Source: Actinomyces israelii DSM 43320
GTDB lineage: Bacteria; Actinomycetota; Actinomycetes; Actinomycetales; Actinomycetaceae
Reading direction: 5' to 3'
Assembly: GCF_000711965.1 (NCBI RefSeq)
Contig: NZ_KL544003.1
Span: forward strand, 51,967-115,966
DNA: 64,000 bases
The stretch's first letter is position 1; every line of letters starts with the position of its first letter. Below, piece by piece: positions 1 through 8,190 of the stretch. The notes under the pieces were generated by a model, which was given only the letters and a program-made list of their open reading frames with translations, had not been told where the DNA came from and did not search any database. A program made the position numbers and the translations under genes.

Positions 1-25
1 GACATCAAGGTTGTCGTTGACCCGC

Positions 26-1942
26 GGATCATCCCCGCTCGCGCGGGGTTTACGTCTGGGTGAAGAAGAATCCACGGCCGGGTGAGGGATCATCCCCGCT
101 CGCGCGGGGTTTACTCAGACAGGTGTGACGGACTGCTCGGGGTTCTGGGATCATCCCCGCTCGCGCGGGGTTTACGCAGGCCCAGACCGCGACCGACATG
201 ACGAATGCGGATCATCCCCGCTCGCGCGGGGTTTACTACCTGCCCGATGAGGTCACCAGGTTCCTTGACGGATCATCCCCGCTCGCGCGGGGTTTACCCA
301 ATACGCGTCATAGAACCAATATCCAGAACCGGATCATCCCCGCTCGCGCGGGGTTTACACCCAAGGGAGGGCCTACGACCTCCTCTCCAAGGGATCATCC
401 CCGCTCGCGCGGGGTTTACTCGCCGTCGATGCCGTCGGCGCCTTTTTCGCCCGGATCATCCCCGCTCGCGCGGGGTTTACGGTTCATCACGGCGCTGGTG
501 ATGGAGCGGGCGAGGATCATCCCCGCTCGCGCGGGGTTTACCGCCGGCAGGATTCTGTCCCGCGACGCCATGCCGGATCATCCCCGCTCGCGCGGGGTTT
601 ACCACTTCCTGTCCCCTTTCACGCGCTTAACCGCCGGATCATCCCCGCTCGCGCGGGGTTTACCAGTCTCCGGACTCCGACAGCGAGTGAGTGATAGGAT
701 CATCCCCGCTCGCGCGGGGTTTACTCCTGGATGGCCTTGAGGCGCTCTGCGTTCTGGGGATCATCCCCGCTCGCGCGGGGTTTACTTGTGCCGATTAATG
801 GTGAACATAATCCTTGGGGGATCATCCCCGCTCGCGCGGGGTTTACAGGTCAGCGCAGTGCTCGTGCCAGAAGCCTCCGGGATCATCCCCGCTCGCGCGG
901 GGTTTACCCCTCAGGGCACGTCAGGTACTTCTGGCCGTAAGGATCATCCCCGCTCGCGCGGGGTTTACTTGGTGGTACGCCTGTGCCGGGTATGGGTGAT
1001 AGGATCATCCCCGCTCGCGCGGGGTTTACGTATTCGGCCACTGAGCGGCAGCAGCCTTGTCAGGATCATCCCCGCTCGCGCGGGGTTTACTCCTCTTGAC
1101 ACTACTCCACTATTCTCCTACTCGGATCATCCCCGCTCGCGCGGGGTTTACACGAGAAGAAGTGACTTTATATGGGTAATGAGGGGATCATCCCCGCTCG
1201 CGCGGGGTTTACGGGACGCAATTATTGGGCATGAGGTTGTGGAAGGGATCATCCCCGCTCGCGCGGGGTTTACGTGGCTCCACTGCGTCACCTCAAGGTT
1301 ATTGTCGGATCATCCCCGCTCGCGCGGGGTTTACCATGAATAATCGACATCAGATGGGCGCCCATGGGATCATCCCCGCTCGCGCGGGGTTTACGTGCGA
1401 GGGGTCCATGTGGGTGCGCGGATTTCCGGATCATCCCCGCTCGCGCGGGGTTTACCATGAATAATCGACATCAGATGGGCGCCCATGGGATCATCCCCGC
1501 TCGCGCGGGGTTTACGTGCGAGGGGTCCATGTGGGTGCGCGGATATCCGGATCATCCCCGCTCGCGCGGGGTTTACCCCGAATGGCTGGAATGATGCGAG
1601 TTCCCATTGGGATCATCCCCGCTCGCGCGGGGTTTACAGGTAGCGGTACATAGAGTTCCGACGCGTCGCCGGATCATCCCCGCTCGCGCGGGGTTTACAT
1701 ATGGAGACCTACGCGAACCCAGACGATCTCGGGATCATCCCCGCTCGCGCGGGGTTTACCGTCCATAAAAACCAGAGCCGCTCATCATTAAGGGATCATC
1801 CCCGCTCGCGCGGGGTTTACCTGTACCCGTTATAAGCGGCCGCCATCGCCCGCGGATCATCCCCGCTCGCGCGGGGTTTACTTGTTGACGGCGGCATCTT
1901 GGAGGTGCTGGTCGGGATCATCCCCGCTCGCGCGGGGTTTAC
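26..1942 (-). CRISPR. Type I-E CRISPR array, 32 repeats in window
   Basis: There are 32 copies of a 28-nt repeat, identical by eye, starting at 26, 87, 148 and so on to 1915. On the plus strand each begins GGATCATCCCCG and ends GGGGTTTAC; the inner arms CCCCGC and GCGGGG form the Cas6e-type hairpin. Spacers are 33 nt except two of 32 nt (1335-1366 and 1456-1487), giving a 61-nt period. On the minus strand the repeat has the usual I-E form (GTAAACCCC... to ...GGGGATGATCC), so crRNAs are inferred to be transcribed on the minus strand, away from cas2. The array runs past position 1; bases 1-25 are a partial spacer. No degenerate terminal repeat is seen. Two repeat-spacer units at 1307-1427 are duplicated at 1428-1548. 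Confidence 0.98.
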
Positions 1943-1998
1943 ACTTGGCGATCCTTGGAATCCCAACGATCGTCCACCCTACCAGACGGCTTCCGCCT
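1943..1998 (-). promoter_or_regulatory. Putative CRISPR leader
   Basis: Only 56 bp separate the cas2 stop from the first (leader-end) repeat. The stretch is not A+T rich. A possible -10 hexamer TAGGGT lies at 1976-1981 on the minus strand; I see no convincing -35. The functional leader, including any integration-factor site, probably extends into the 3' end of cas2. Orientation is inferred from repeat polarity and from the position of cas1-cas2. Confidence 0.45.
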
Positions 1999-2391
1999 TC
2001 ACTGCTGACCTAGCGCCCGCTCGGAGGCGTTGCGGTAGCGCCGCCGTCGAGCGGCGATCGACCATGACTCCTTCGGCGGCTTGACGGCACCGGGGATCGC
2101 CCGTGATCCTTCGATCTGCCGGTATGGCGTGCGCATGACCAGGCAGCCCTCAACGTCGACCGGCTCGCGCTCATGCCCCAGCGACGCGATCGCGAAGCGC
2201 TGCTCGGAGCGCACCGACCAGATCAGCAGGGCGCGCCCCTCGCCGATGTAGGCGCGGACCAGCTCCCACAGTTGCTCGCGCACGCGGGCCGAAAGGCGCC
2301 CGACGAAGACTCCGGGGGAGACCTCGAGCAGCCAGCGGGTCATGGAGCCGCGCAAGGAGGCTGGGGCGGCCGAAAGGATCAGCACTACCAT
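1999..2391 (-). CDS. cas2: CRISPR-associated endoribonuclease Cas2 (type I-E)
   Basis: A 130-residue Cas2e. The family forms the core dimer of the Cas1-Cas2 spacer integrase. The N-terminus MVVLILSAAP and the following block with WLLEVSPGVFVG and LLIWS fit the ferredoxin-like Cas2e fold. Type I-E members are usually 95-130 residues, so this one is at the long end, with a basic C-terminus (ARRRRYR near residues 114-120). The ATG overlaps the 3' end of cas1 by 7 bp, so translation is probably coupled. It is the last gene of the cas operon and abuts the array. Confidence 0.93.
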   Translation of the reverse strand: MVVLILSAAPASLRGSMTRWLLEVSPGVFVGRLSARVREQLWELVRAYIGEGRALLIWSVRSEQRFAIASLGHEREPVDVEGCLVMRTPYRQIEGSRAIPGAVKPPKESWSIAARRRRYRNASERALGQQ

Positions 2392-3323
2392 CCTCCCACG
2401 TCCTCTCCGGCGTAGTTCGAGCCACCGGCAACAGCGTTCCGCTGGTAGTCCCACAGGGAGACCACATTGACACCCAGGTCCTCTGCGTCCTCGACCTCGA
2501 ACAGCCGGTAGATGTCCCTGACCGTCCGCTCGATGATCTTCAGCTCGAAGACCTTGTCCCTCACGCGCCGCCTGGTCGTCCCGGTGAGGTCGTCCATCCT
2601 CTCGGCGACCACGTCGAAGGCGATCGGGATCGTGGTCTCGGCCTTGTACAGGTCCGCGACGTCGTACACGAAGGAGCGCTCGTGTCCGGTGTGGACGAAA
2701 CCGAGGCCCGGCGAGCAGCCCAGGGAGACGATCACGCCGTGGACGATCCCGTACAGTGCGGCATGCGCGGCTGACAGCGCCTGGTTGATCGGGTCCGAGG
2801 CCTCGAAGTTGTCGGGGCGGTAGTCCCGCCGCGTCCACGGGACGCCGGTGCGCCGGGAGTTCTCCCGGTACACCTGGCGAACCCGGGCGCCCTCCCGGCC
2901 TCTGAGCTGCTGCATGGTCAGCCCGTCGACGTCCTCGCCGCTGAACCGCATGCAGTACATCTCGCGCGCCACGCGCAGACGCTTCTGAGGCGAGGAGACA
3001 CGGGTCGCCTGCTCCACAAGCAGCCGGGTGGAGGTCGCCAGCGACCGGCCGTGCGCGTAGTAGCGCACGCCGCGCTCACCGACCCAGACCGCCGTCGTCC
3101 CGCACTCACCGAGCAGACTCATCGCCTGGTGGCTCACTGACGTCCCCGGCCCGAGGAAGACCGCCACTAGCGACGCCGCCGGGACGTGGACGGTGCCCTT
3201 GTCATCGCGGGCGGTCAGGGCACCATCCTGCCGGTGGACGACGCAGTGCTCCAGGTAGAGGAAGGACATCCGGTCCTGGACGCGGGGGAGCGCCGTCACG
3301 GGGACCGGCAGCATCCTGGCCAT
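2385..3323 (-). CDS. cas1: CRISPR integrase Cas1 (type I-E)
   Basis: A 312-residue Cas1, the catalytic integrase subunit that inserts prespacers at the leader-proximal repeat. The metal-binding residues can be placed as E144 (in RGREGAR), H211 (in FVHTGHE), D221 and D224 (in DVADLYK). The intervals 67, 10 and 3 equal those of the E. coli enzyme (E141, H208, D218, D221). The start lies 3 bp past the cas6e stop and the 3' end overlaps cas2. The enzyme looks intact, so the array should be able to acquire spacers. Confidence 0.96.
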   Translation of the reverse strand: MARMLPVPVTALPRVQDRMSFLYLEHCVVHRQDGALTARDDKGTVHVPAASLVAVFLGPGTSVSHQAMSLLGECGTTAVWVGERGVRYYAHGRSLATSTRLLVEQATRVSSPQKRLRVAREMYCMRFSGEDVDGLTMQQLRGREGARVRQVYRENSRRTGVPWTRRDYRPDNFEASDPINQALSAAHAALYGIVHGVIVSLGCSPGLGFVHTGHERSFVYDVADLYKAETTIPIAFDVVAERMDDLTGTTRRRVRDKVFELKIIERTVRDIYRLFEVEDAEDLGVNVVSLWDYQRNAVAGGSNYAGEDVGGW

Positions 3324-3325
3324 CG

Positions 3326-4012
3326 TCAGTCCTGCCTCACCCGAGCCAGCGTCATGAGCCCGCAGCCGTAGGCCTTGGACCGGCCGATCCCGGCCACGAG
3401 CGCGCGACGCAGCGCCTCGGCGTCGGTGACGCGCAGAACGCCCTCGTAGACGGTCCGGTTGATCGTGACGCGGTCGCGCGCGCGACGGGTCGGATTCTCC
3501 CGCCTGAAGACGGGCCGCTCCCGGCGGACGACGACGACCGAGGTGTCGGCGCCCTCGTCATCGACCGGCGCGAGCTCGAATCCGTACCCCGGGGCACGGG
3601 CGACCAGCCACTGCCGCTGCTGCTCGACCGTGACGTGTCCGAACCGCTTCCCGCGTGCGCCCGGCCCTCGGGAGGCCGAGTAGGAGGGGTTGGCCGCCAG
3701 GCGGAAGGCCCACTGCTGCCCGGCTCCCAGCCGCTCCAGGAACGGCGAGTAGTCGAGGGTGCGCGCTTGCTCGCCGGCGGTCCCCGCCTCCTGGATGATC
3801 TGGGAGCAGTCGGGCTCCGACGGCGAGAGCAGGTACAGCGACGCCGTCGTGCCCCGGGCCCTTCCGTCCACCCTCCACAGGACGCGTCCGGGCCCGTCCC
3901 CGTCGTCGCCCCCGGTGGCCTTCAGGACGACGGCGTGCATGACCTGGGGCGAGCCCAGGTACTTGCGTGCGAGGCGGCGAGCCGGATCGAGCTCGATCTT
4001 CGTCAGAAACAC
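3326..4012 (-). CDS. cas6e: crRNA endonuclease Cas6e (CasE/Cse3)
   Basis: A 228-residue Cas6e, the Cascade subunit that cleaves the pre-crRNA at the base of each repeat hairpin and stays bound to it. H26 (in QVMHAVV) matches the conserved catalytic histidine of the Cse3 family. The glycine-rich loop GIGRSKAYGCGLMTLA lies near the C-terminus, as expected for this double-RRM protein. The 5' end overlaps cas5 by 10 bp, and 2 bp separate it from cas1, so the genes are part of one translationally coupled operon. Confidence 0.95.
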   Translation of the reverse strand: MFLTKIELDPARRLARKYLGSPQVMHAVVLKATGGDDGDGPGRVLWRVDGRARGTTASLYLLSPSEPDCSQIIQEAGTAGEQARTLDYSPFLERLGAGQQWAFRLAANPSYSASRGPGARGKRFGHVTVEQQRQWLVARAPGYGFELAPVDDEGADTSVVVVRRERPVFRRENPTRRARDRVTINRTVYEGVLRVTDAEALRRALVAGIGRSKAYGCGLMTLARVRQD

Positions 4013-4719
4013 AGGCCCGCCTCCTCCAGCTCAGCCATGGGATCGTGCGCGTCCGGCTCGGGGGCTCCGACCCGCACCATGAGCCGTTCGACCTCCCGGA
4101 AGCCGTAGTCGCGACGCCGGGGGTCGAAGGACAGCGGGACGTCCCGACTGCCCCGGGCGTCACCCGCCCGCTCCTCGACGGGCACGGCCTCCTGGTCGAT
4201 GAGGATCTCCGCGTTGAGGCCCTCGCGGCGCCGACGACGGAACCACTCTGAGGCGAGCCACGGCTCGGCCCGCAGAGCGTCGAGCAGCGCCGCCTCCCGC
4301 AGCCCCAGGGACACCGGGTGCGTCGGCGGGCAGGAGCGCCTGCCGAGGTACAGCGGGAAGGCCGGGTGCCGCAGGGCCTCGTCAATGCCCTCCAGGAGCG
4401 CCCGGTCGCCCTCGATGCCGGCGAGGAAGACGGCGTCGGCCAGGTAGTAGCGGTTGGACAGCGGCATGGGCTTGCGGCCGTCGGTGGGCACGGCGGTGTG
4501 GAAGTCCCGGATGACGCTGCCGGGCTGGTCCTTGCGCACGCCGAAGCGCAGGGCGAGGAGGTCCTCGATCGGATCGATTCTGCGCCGCCCGACGGCGGAG
4601 GCCAGCATGCCGATGACGCCGCTCTTGGTCGGTGCGAGCTCGGTGGCCCTCACTGTGAACCGGGACTTCACCCCCCACGCCTGCATGGGGCCCGCGAGCC
4701 GCAGGAGGAGGACAGCCAT
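4003..4719 (-). CDS. cas5e: Cascade subunit Cas5e (CasD)
   Basis: A 238-residue Cas5e, which caps the 5' handle of the crRNA in Cascade. The N-terminus MAVLLLRLAGPMQAWG and the block RATELAPTKSGVIGML are typical of the family (RAMP fold with P-T-KSG...G). Length is normal. The ATG overlaps the cas7 stop in an ATGA arrangement at 4719-4721, and the 3' end overlaps cas6e by 10 bp. Confidence 0.96.
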   Translation of the reverse strand: MAVLLLRLAGPMQAWGVKSRFTVRATELAPTKSGVIGMLASAVGRRRIDPIEDLLALRFGVRKDQPGSVIRDFHTAVPTDGRKPMPLSNRYYLADAVFLAGIEGDRALLEGIDEALRHPAFPLYLGRRSCPPTHPVSLGLREAALLDALRAEPWLASEWFRRRRREGLNAEILIDQEAVPVEERAGDARGSRDVPLSFDPRRRDYGFREVERLMVRVGAPEPDAHDPMAELEEAGLCF

Positions 4720-5843
4720 CAGGCCTGCTCCTGACCGGGCAGGCGCGGAGCCACGACCTCGCGGACCCGCTCCGGCAGGTCGGTGAAGGACACCCGCTCC
4801 CCGAGCGAGGCGACGGCGTTGCTGTCGGTGAGCGCGACGACGAAGCTGCGCAGCGGCTCCAGGCCGTAGTTGTCCTCGATCGTTGCCGCGTGCCGGGCCA
4901 GCGCCTCCACCGAGCGGGCCACGTATCCGTGGGCCGCGTCCGCGGGGACCGCCTCCTCGAAGGCCCCTGCGAGGGAGACGGGCTGGTCCTCGCGCACAGC
5001 GACGACGACGGCCTCCGGCACCGTGCGGTTGGCGAAGGTGTTCTGCTTGCCGGTGGGCATGGACAGGCAGAAGCCCCTGATGAAGACCTCCAGCGCCCGC
5101 AGCGCGGCCTGCCCGTCCCCGAGGTTGTGCCGCAGCATGTCGACATTGACGGTGGCGTACCGGTACATGGTCGCCGAGGAGAACTCGACCGTGCCCATCA
5201 TGCCGGCGCCGGCGTCCTCCTCCTCGGAGCGGCTCTTCTCGTCGTCGACGGCGGTGAAGAAGTCGTACTCGTTCTGCGCGGCGTGCGTGGAGATGGCGTG
5301 GGCCACCTGGCAGGCGGCGTCGATATTGAGGTCGGTGTTGTCGGCGACCATGCGGCCGAACAGGGCGATATCGACGGCGTGCGCCTCCTTGAAGATCTTC
5401 TTGACCGCCTTGGCGTCGAGCGCCTCGCCACTGCGCGCGGCGGCGATGGCGAGCTCGGCCAGGCGTGCGATCTGGCTGGTGGACAGGAACAGGAGGTAGC
5501 CGGACTCCAGCGGCCCGTCCTTCTTACGTGGGGCCGAGAGCTTGATCTTGGCCAGCTTGAAAACTTCTCCGACCAGGTCGGGGGCGCTCTCCGCGAGGTC
5601 GGGGGCGTCCTCAGCGATCTGGGCGGCGAGCAGCTCGGCAACCCGCTTGGTGCGCACGCCGACGTCGGAGGCGTCCAGGAGGTTGTTGAAGTACAGGCGG
5701 GCGGCCCGCTTCCAGGACTGGCTGGAGACCCGCAGGCGCCGCACGCCCCCGTAGACGGCGGACTTGGGGGAGCCCGAGTCGTCCCGGTTGACGCAGGAGG
5801 GGGGAAGGCTCTGGATGACGTGGATATCGACGTAGGTGCTCAT
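4719..5843 (-). CDS. cas7e: Cascade backbone subunit Cas7e (CasC/Cse4)
   Basis: A 374-residue Cas7e, of which six copies form the Cascade backbone along the crRNA spacer. The start MSTYVDIHVIQSLPPSCVNR and the segment KSAVYGGVRRLRVSSQSWKR are characteristic. The open frame runs much further upstream, but the family N-terminus and the 2-bp gap from cse2 fix the ATG at 5843. The stop overlaps the cas5 start. Confidence 0.96.
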   Translation of the reverse strand: MSTYVDIHVIQSLPPSCVNRDDSGSPKSAVYGGVRRLRVSSQSWKRAARLYFNNLLDASDVGVRTKRVAELLAAQIAEDAPDLAESAPDLVGEVFKLAKIKLSAPRKKDGPLESGYLLFLSTSQIARLAELAIAAARSGEALDAKAVKKIFKEAHAVDIALFGRMVADNTDLNIDAACQVAHAISTHAAQNEYDFFTAVDDEKSRSEEEDAGAGMMGTVEFSSATMYRYATVNVDMLRHNLGDGQAALRALEVFIRGFCLSMPTGKQNTFANRTVPEAVVVAVREDQPVSLAGAFEEAVPADAAHGYVARSVEALARHAATIEDNYGLEPLRSFVVALTDSNAVASLGERVSFTDLPERVREVVAPRLPGQEQA

Positions 5844-5845
5844 AA

Positions 5846-6532
5846 TCAGTTCTCCGGGGTCGGTGTGGTGGTGTTGTGGTCGGTGCGGGGCGCCGCGTCG
5901 GCGTCGTCGGCTGGGGACAGGGAGTAGTACTGGCGGGCCCAGGCGAGGCGGACCTGTTTGGCCCCGTTCGGACGCTGGAAGCGGACGATGCTGTCGGCGA
6001 GCATGGCGTGGTCCAGGGCGATGTCCCGGGCCCTCAGCAGCGAGACGAAACCCCGCAGGTGGTGGCGCAGCTCGGCGACGGTGGTCGAGGTGACCAGGGC
6101 GTTGAAGCGCTTCTGGGCGGACGGGTTCTCCTCGTCCCATCCCACCAGCTCTCGAGCGGCCCGGCCCAGCCCGACGCCGGGGCGGAACATGGGTATGGTC
6201 CGGGACTGCTGGTGCACGGCGTAGAGGGTCATGGCGGTGTGGACGGCGATCTCCTCCCGGGTGGGGGCGTCGCCCGCATAGTCCGGGACCTCCACCTGGG
6301 TGAGCTCCCAGGTATCGGGCACCTCGCCGGGCTCTCTGGCCACGGCGCCGCGCAGCGCTGCCAGCTCCCCGCGGGCCCGGGCCTCGTTGTGAAGGTAGCG
6401 GTTCTGCAGGCCGCTCTCGCCGCTGAGGCGGCTGTCCACGAGGCGGCCAGTATCTTCCAGGCGGGGCCGCCGGGGCCTGGGCGGTGCGGCGCCCGCAGTG
6501 TCTGGGGGCGTGCTGGTGTCCGGCGTCGTCAT
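5846..6532 (-). CDS. cse2: Cascade small subunit Cse2 (CasB)
   Basis: A 228-residue Cse2, the helical small subunit (two copies per Cascade) that stabilises the non-target strand. The first 30 residues are Pro/Thr/Asp-rich and look disordered. The core contains basic helices (LRHHLRGFVSLLRARDIALD) and ends with KQVRLAWARQYYSL, typical of CasB proteins. It is longer than E. coli CasB because of N- and C-terminal tails. The start overlaps the cse1 stop by 4 bp. Confidence 0.93.
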   Translation of the reverse strand: MTTPDTSTPPDTAGAAPPRPRRPRLEDTGRLVDSRLSGESGLQNRYLHNEARARGELAALRGAVAREPGEVPDTWELTQVEVPDYAGDAPTREEIAVHTAMTLYAVHQQSRTIPMFRPGVGLGRAARELVGWDEENPSAQKRFNALVTSTTVAELRHHLRGFVSLLRARDIALDHAMLADSIVRFQRPNGAKQVRLAWARQYYSLSPADDADAAPRTDHNTTTPTPEN

Positions 6533-8190
6533 GCTGATGTCCTTTCTCCGTTCTCGACGGCTGCGTCCTGCGGTTCGGGTGGCGGCACCGCCTTATTGAG
6601 GGCGGCGCGGAAGTAGAGCAGAGCGCGACCGATGTCCATGCGCCCCTTGCCCTCCCCTCGCCCGGCGAAGGCGGTGTCGGAGGCGGCGGAGGCGAGCGCC
6701 TCCTGCTGCCTCCAGGCCTCGGAGCGCAGCAGGGTGCGCCACTGGTCGCGGGCCACAGCGGGGTCGGCGCCGTCGAGGGAGGCCAGCCAGGTGGGGAAGC
6801 TCTCGTCAATGACCTGGTAGAAGGCGGCCCCGGCGCGACCCCGTGCGGCCGAGGCCGTGTCCGGGCTCCCGCCCCGCGCCCTGTCCAGGTTCGCGGCCAG
6901 GTTCCGCAGCGCGGAGGCGACGCCCTCCGTCTCCTCCATGGCGTCGTGGACAACCCCGACCAGCCGCCTGCTGCCCGGATCCAGCAGGCCGGCCGGCAGC
7001 GAGAGAGCGTCATCGACGAGCTCGGTGACGACCGCTTCCTGGGCGCCATACTCCATGCCGACGGCGTGCAGGGGGATGAGGCCGGTCAGCGGCACAATGC
7101 CTTGGAGCATGAGCTCCTGGTAGAAGGAGACGACACCGGGGGAGCGGTACCGGGGCACGTCCCCGGCGCCCTTGACCGTGACCCGGGGGCTCAGCTGGGC
7201 GACGAGCGTGGACAGCCCTCGCCAGAAGGCCCGGTCCGTCGGCAGCTTACGGGGCATGTAGACGGTGGCCTTGAGCTTCCTGGTCTGCGGCTCGGAGTAG
7301 CGCCATGCGGTCATGGGCTCGACCAGGTAGCGGTTCTGGGGGGTCGCCTTGTCCCCGTTGCCCAGGAACAGGCTGGTGACACGGGTATCGCCGTGGAGGA
7401 GGACGCGGCGTGTCTGCCACGTGTAGCAGGACACCGGACCGGTGGGCCCCAGGGTGAGCGAGCCCGCGGGGGTGTCCGGCTCACACTCCCACGGAGGCAG
7501 GTCCGTGGCCGGGTCCACGTCGAGGCCGTCGGCCACCTCGCAGACGACGGTATTGAGCAGCAGGGTGCGCTCCAGATCCTGCCCGGTCACGGACACGACA
7601 CCGATCTGCCCCGTCCAGCCGGGACCAATGGGGTAGGTCCTGCCGCCCTTGGTCTGTGGGTTGCCAACAGCGCCTGTGCGTATGCCGGAGGGATCGAAGG
7701 CGTGGACGTGCACCAGCCACCGGGCCGCTTCCGCCCAGTTGACGGACTCCAGGCCCTGGGCGATCCGGGTGGTGAAGAAGGGGTCCCCGTTGGGGACGTC
7801 CGCAATGAGGGACTCCAGGCCGGAGGTCTTCCCCGAGGCGGCGTGGATCCCCGCCACCTGGAAGAAGGGGCGCTCCGGGTCGCGCAGGTCGAAGCGGTCC
7901 CGGTAGCTCTCGAGGTAGGCGACGGCGTCGCGCCCGAGCCTGCCGGGGTCGTTCCAGTACTCCTCCCAGGTGTCCATGTTCTCCGGCCCGCCCATGGTGC
8001 GGTGGCAGATGGCCAGGAGCAGGCGCAGGATGGCCACGTCCTGGCTGGCGATCTCGCCGTGGATGCCGGAGATGTCCGCCGCCTCGCGGAAGACGGCCAG
8101 CAGCGAGACCTCGTCGGACGCGCCGTCGAGCCGGGTCACCCGTATCCAGGGCTCGTCCAGAAGATTGAAGCTGGGCCTCATGGGTGTCAT
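6529..8190 (-). CDS. cse1: Cascade large subunit Cse1 (CasA/Cas8e)
   Basis: A 553-residue Cas8e/Cse1, which recognises the PAM and recruits Cas3. The N-terminus has the family signature FNLLDEPWIRV, followed by a segment with SGIHGEIASQDVAILRLLLA. Length is usual for the family (500-560). ATG 8190 overlaps the cas3 stop by 4 bp; a second ATG three codons later (8181) is possible. A four-helix C-terminal region is expected but I cannot delimit it from sequence alone. Confidence 0.95.
   Translation of the reverse strand: MTPMRPSFNLLDEPWIRVTRLDGASDEVSLLAVFREAADISGIHGEIASQDVAILRLLLAICHRTMGGPENMDTWEEYWNDPGRLGRDAVAYLESYRDRFDLRDPERPFFQVAGIHAASGKTSGLESLIADVPNGDPFFTTRIAQGLESVNWAEAARWLVHVHAFDPSGIRTGAVGNPQTKGGRTYPIGPGWTGQIGVVSVTGQDLERTLLLNTVVCEVADGLDVDPATDLPPWECEPDTPAGSLTLGPTGPVSCYTWQTRRVLLHGDTRVTSLFLGNGDKATPQNRYLVEPMTAWRYSEPQTRKLKATVYMPRKLPTDRAFWRGLSTLVAQLSPRVTVKGAGDVPRYRSPGVVSFYQELMLQGIVPLTGLIPLHAVGMEYGAQEAVVTELVDDALSLPAGLLDPGSRRLVGVVHDAMEETEGVASALRNLAANLDRARGGSPDTASAARGRAGAAFYQVIDESFPTWLASLDGADPAVARDQWRTLLRSEAWRQQEALASAASDTAFAGRGEGKGRMDIGRALLYFRAALNKAVPPPEPQDAAVENGERTSA

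Noticed and set aside
198-2084. Open frames of 60-185 codons running through the CRISPR region with recurring IIPARAG or DHPRSRGVY peptides
   Set aside because: They are translations of the 28-nt repeat in successive frames; the 61-nt period shifts the frame each unit. Not genes.
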